A stretch of 52,366 nt of DNA from Candidatus Nanopelagicaceae bacterium. GTDB taxonomy: Bacteria > Actinomycetota > Actinomycetes > Nanopelagicales > Nanopelagicaceae. The position numbers and the translations under genes are program-made. Shown here piece after piece: positions 52,140 to 52,366 of this stretch. The stretch covers positions 1 to 52,366 of the forward strand of contig VERH01000004.1 of assembly GCA_018882735.1 (NCBI GenBank), given 5' to 3'. The stretch's first letter is position 1, and every line of letters begins with the position of its first letter. The notes below the pieces were generated by a model. The model did no database searches and had not been told where the DNA came from. It saw only the letters and a list, made by a program, of their open reading frames with translations.

Positions 52140-52366
52140 ATGAGCGAGAGCTGCCCAACCTGCGATAGCGAAACCGGGCTGCGCGAAATCATCTACGGCC
52201 TTCCCGCCGCACCGGTCGATGAATCCAAATACGCAATCGGCGGCTGTTGCCCCGCGCCAAACGCTCCGATCTGGACCTGCGTTGAATGCGGCTGGAAAGG
52301 CTGGAGTCTCAACAATTCGCTTGGCACAAAGCTCTCCGAATGGAAGTGCCCGATATGTGAAGGCGT
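52140..52366 (+). CDS. Zinc-ribbon protein, N-terminal part (cut by window edge)
   Basis: 75 codons are open to the window end. Three cysteine pairs or clusters are visible: CPTC at residues 5-8, then CC, then CVECGWKGW and CPIC near the end of the fragment, consistent with one or two zinc ribbons. Such proteins are often small regulatory or RNA-binding proteins; this one is not recognised further. Confidence 0.6.
   Translation, partial: MSESCPTCDSETGLREIIYGLPAAPVDESKYAIGGCCPAPNAPIWTCVECGWKGWSLNNSLGTKLSEWKCPICEG

Overview
The window reads as a chromosomal segment of a small-genome, AT-leaning actinobacterium. The gene order tilS-hpt-ftsH-folE-folP-folB-folK-panC-nadB-nadC-coaX-lysS-...-clpC is an actinobacterial housekeeping block. 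GuaB1, the DrrA/ABC-2 exporter type, the fused CDP-alcohol phosphatidyltransferases and a RipA-like NlpC/P60 hydrolase point the same way. A heliorhodopsin C-terminus at the left edge, extreme gene packing and moderate GC suggest a freshwater planktonic lineage such as Candidatus Nanopelagicales (acI) or a relative. That placement is an inference from content, not a phylogeny.

Layout. 1-2.6 kb: heliorhodopsin tail, VKOR, a soluble sugar-dehydrogenase-like propeller, a fasciclin protein. 2.8-3.4 kb: pyroglutamyl peptidase. 3.35-8.64 kb: an envelope-lipid cluster (nucleotidyltransferase on the minus strand; on the plus strand two CDP-alcohol phosphatidyltransferases, an ABC-exporter-like membrane domain without ATPase, a GT2 glycosyltransferase, a GDPD phosphodiesterase). 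8.6-16 kb: a spermidine/putrescine-type ABC operon (potA-D plus a serine hydrolase) near a ROK sugar kinase and a class III aminotransferase. 16.1-18.7 kb: an ABC-2 exporter. 18.7-29.6 kb: guaB1, MFS, HtrA, TPR, LMW-PTP, SpoU methyltransferase, HDAC-like amidohydrolase, PBP4, YVTN propeller, ctaB, DUF3800. 29.7-45.5 kb: NlpC/P60 and the long housekeeping run through folate, pantothenate, NAD and CoA synthesis, lysS and clpC. 45.4-52.4 kb: an accessory stretch with two toxin-antitoxin-like modules, RDD, DUF4236-TPR, XRE, a secreted nuclease, an odd tRNA-like gene, a candidate small RNA, a DoxX-like protein, a bacterial voltage-gated sodium channel, a trypsin-like protease and a zinc-ribbon protein cut by the right edge.

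The clearest structural signal is a promoter rule. Sixteen genes have a TANNNT hexamer exactly 6 nt before an ATG or GTG start (two more have 7 nt), as expected of leaderless mRNAs starting at the start codon. The rule settles several starts, including the nuclease at 48913 and the HDAC-like gene at 25759. It also shows divergent genes sharing or overlapping their -10 elements: TATACTA at 4053-4059 fits both directions. At the other end, most convergent pairs overlap tail to tail. Together these describe a chromosome with almost no intergenic DNA.

Other points for follow-up are the tRNA-like gene at 49666 (tRNA-Arg-like body, serine anticodon GCT, C33, A54), the candidate small RNA at 49859, paired TGTACA operators in front of a YefM/RelE-type module, and the lipid cluster as a possibly undescribed polar-lipid or glycolipid pathway.
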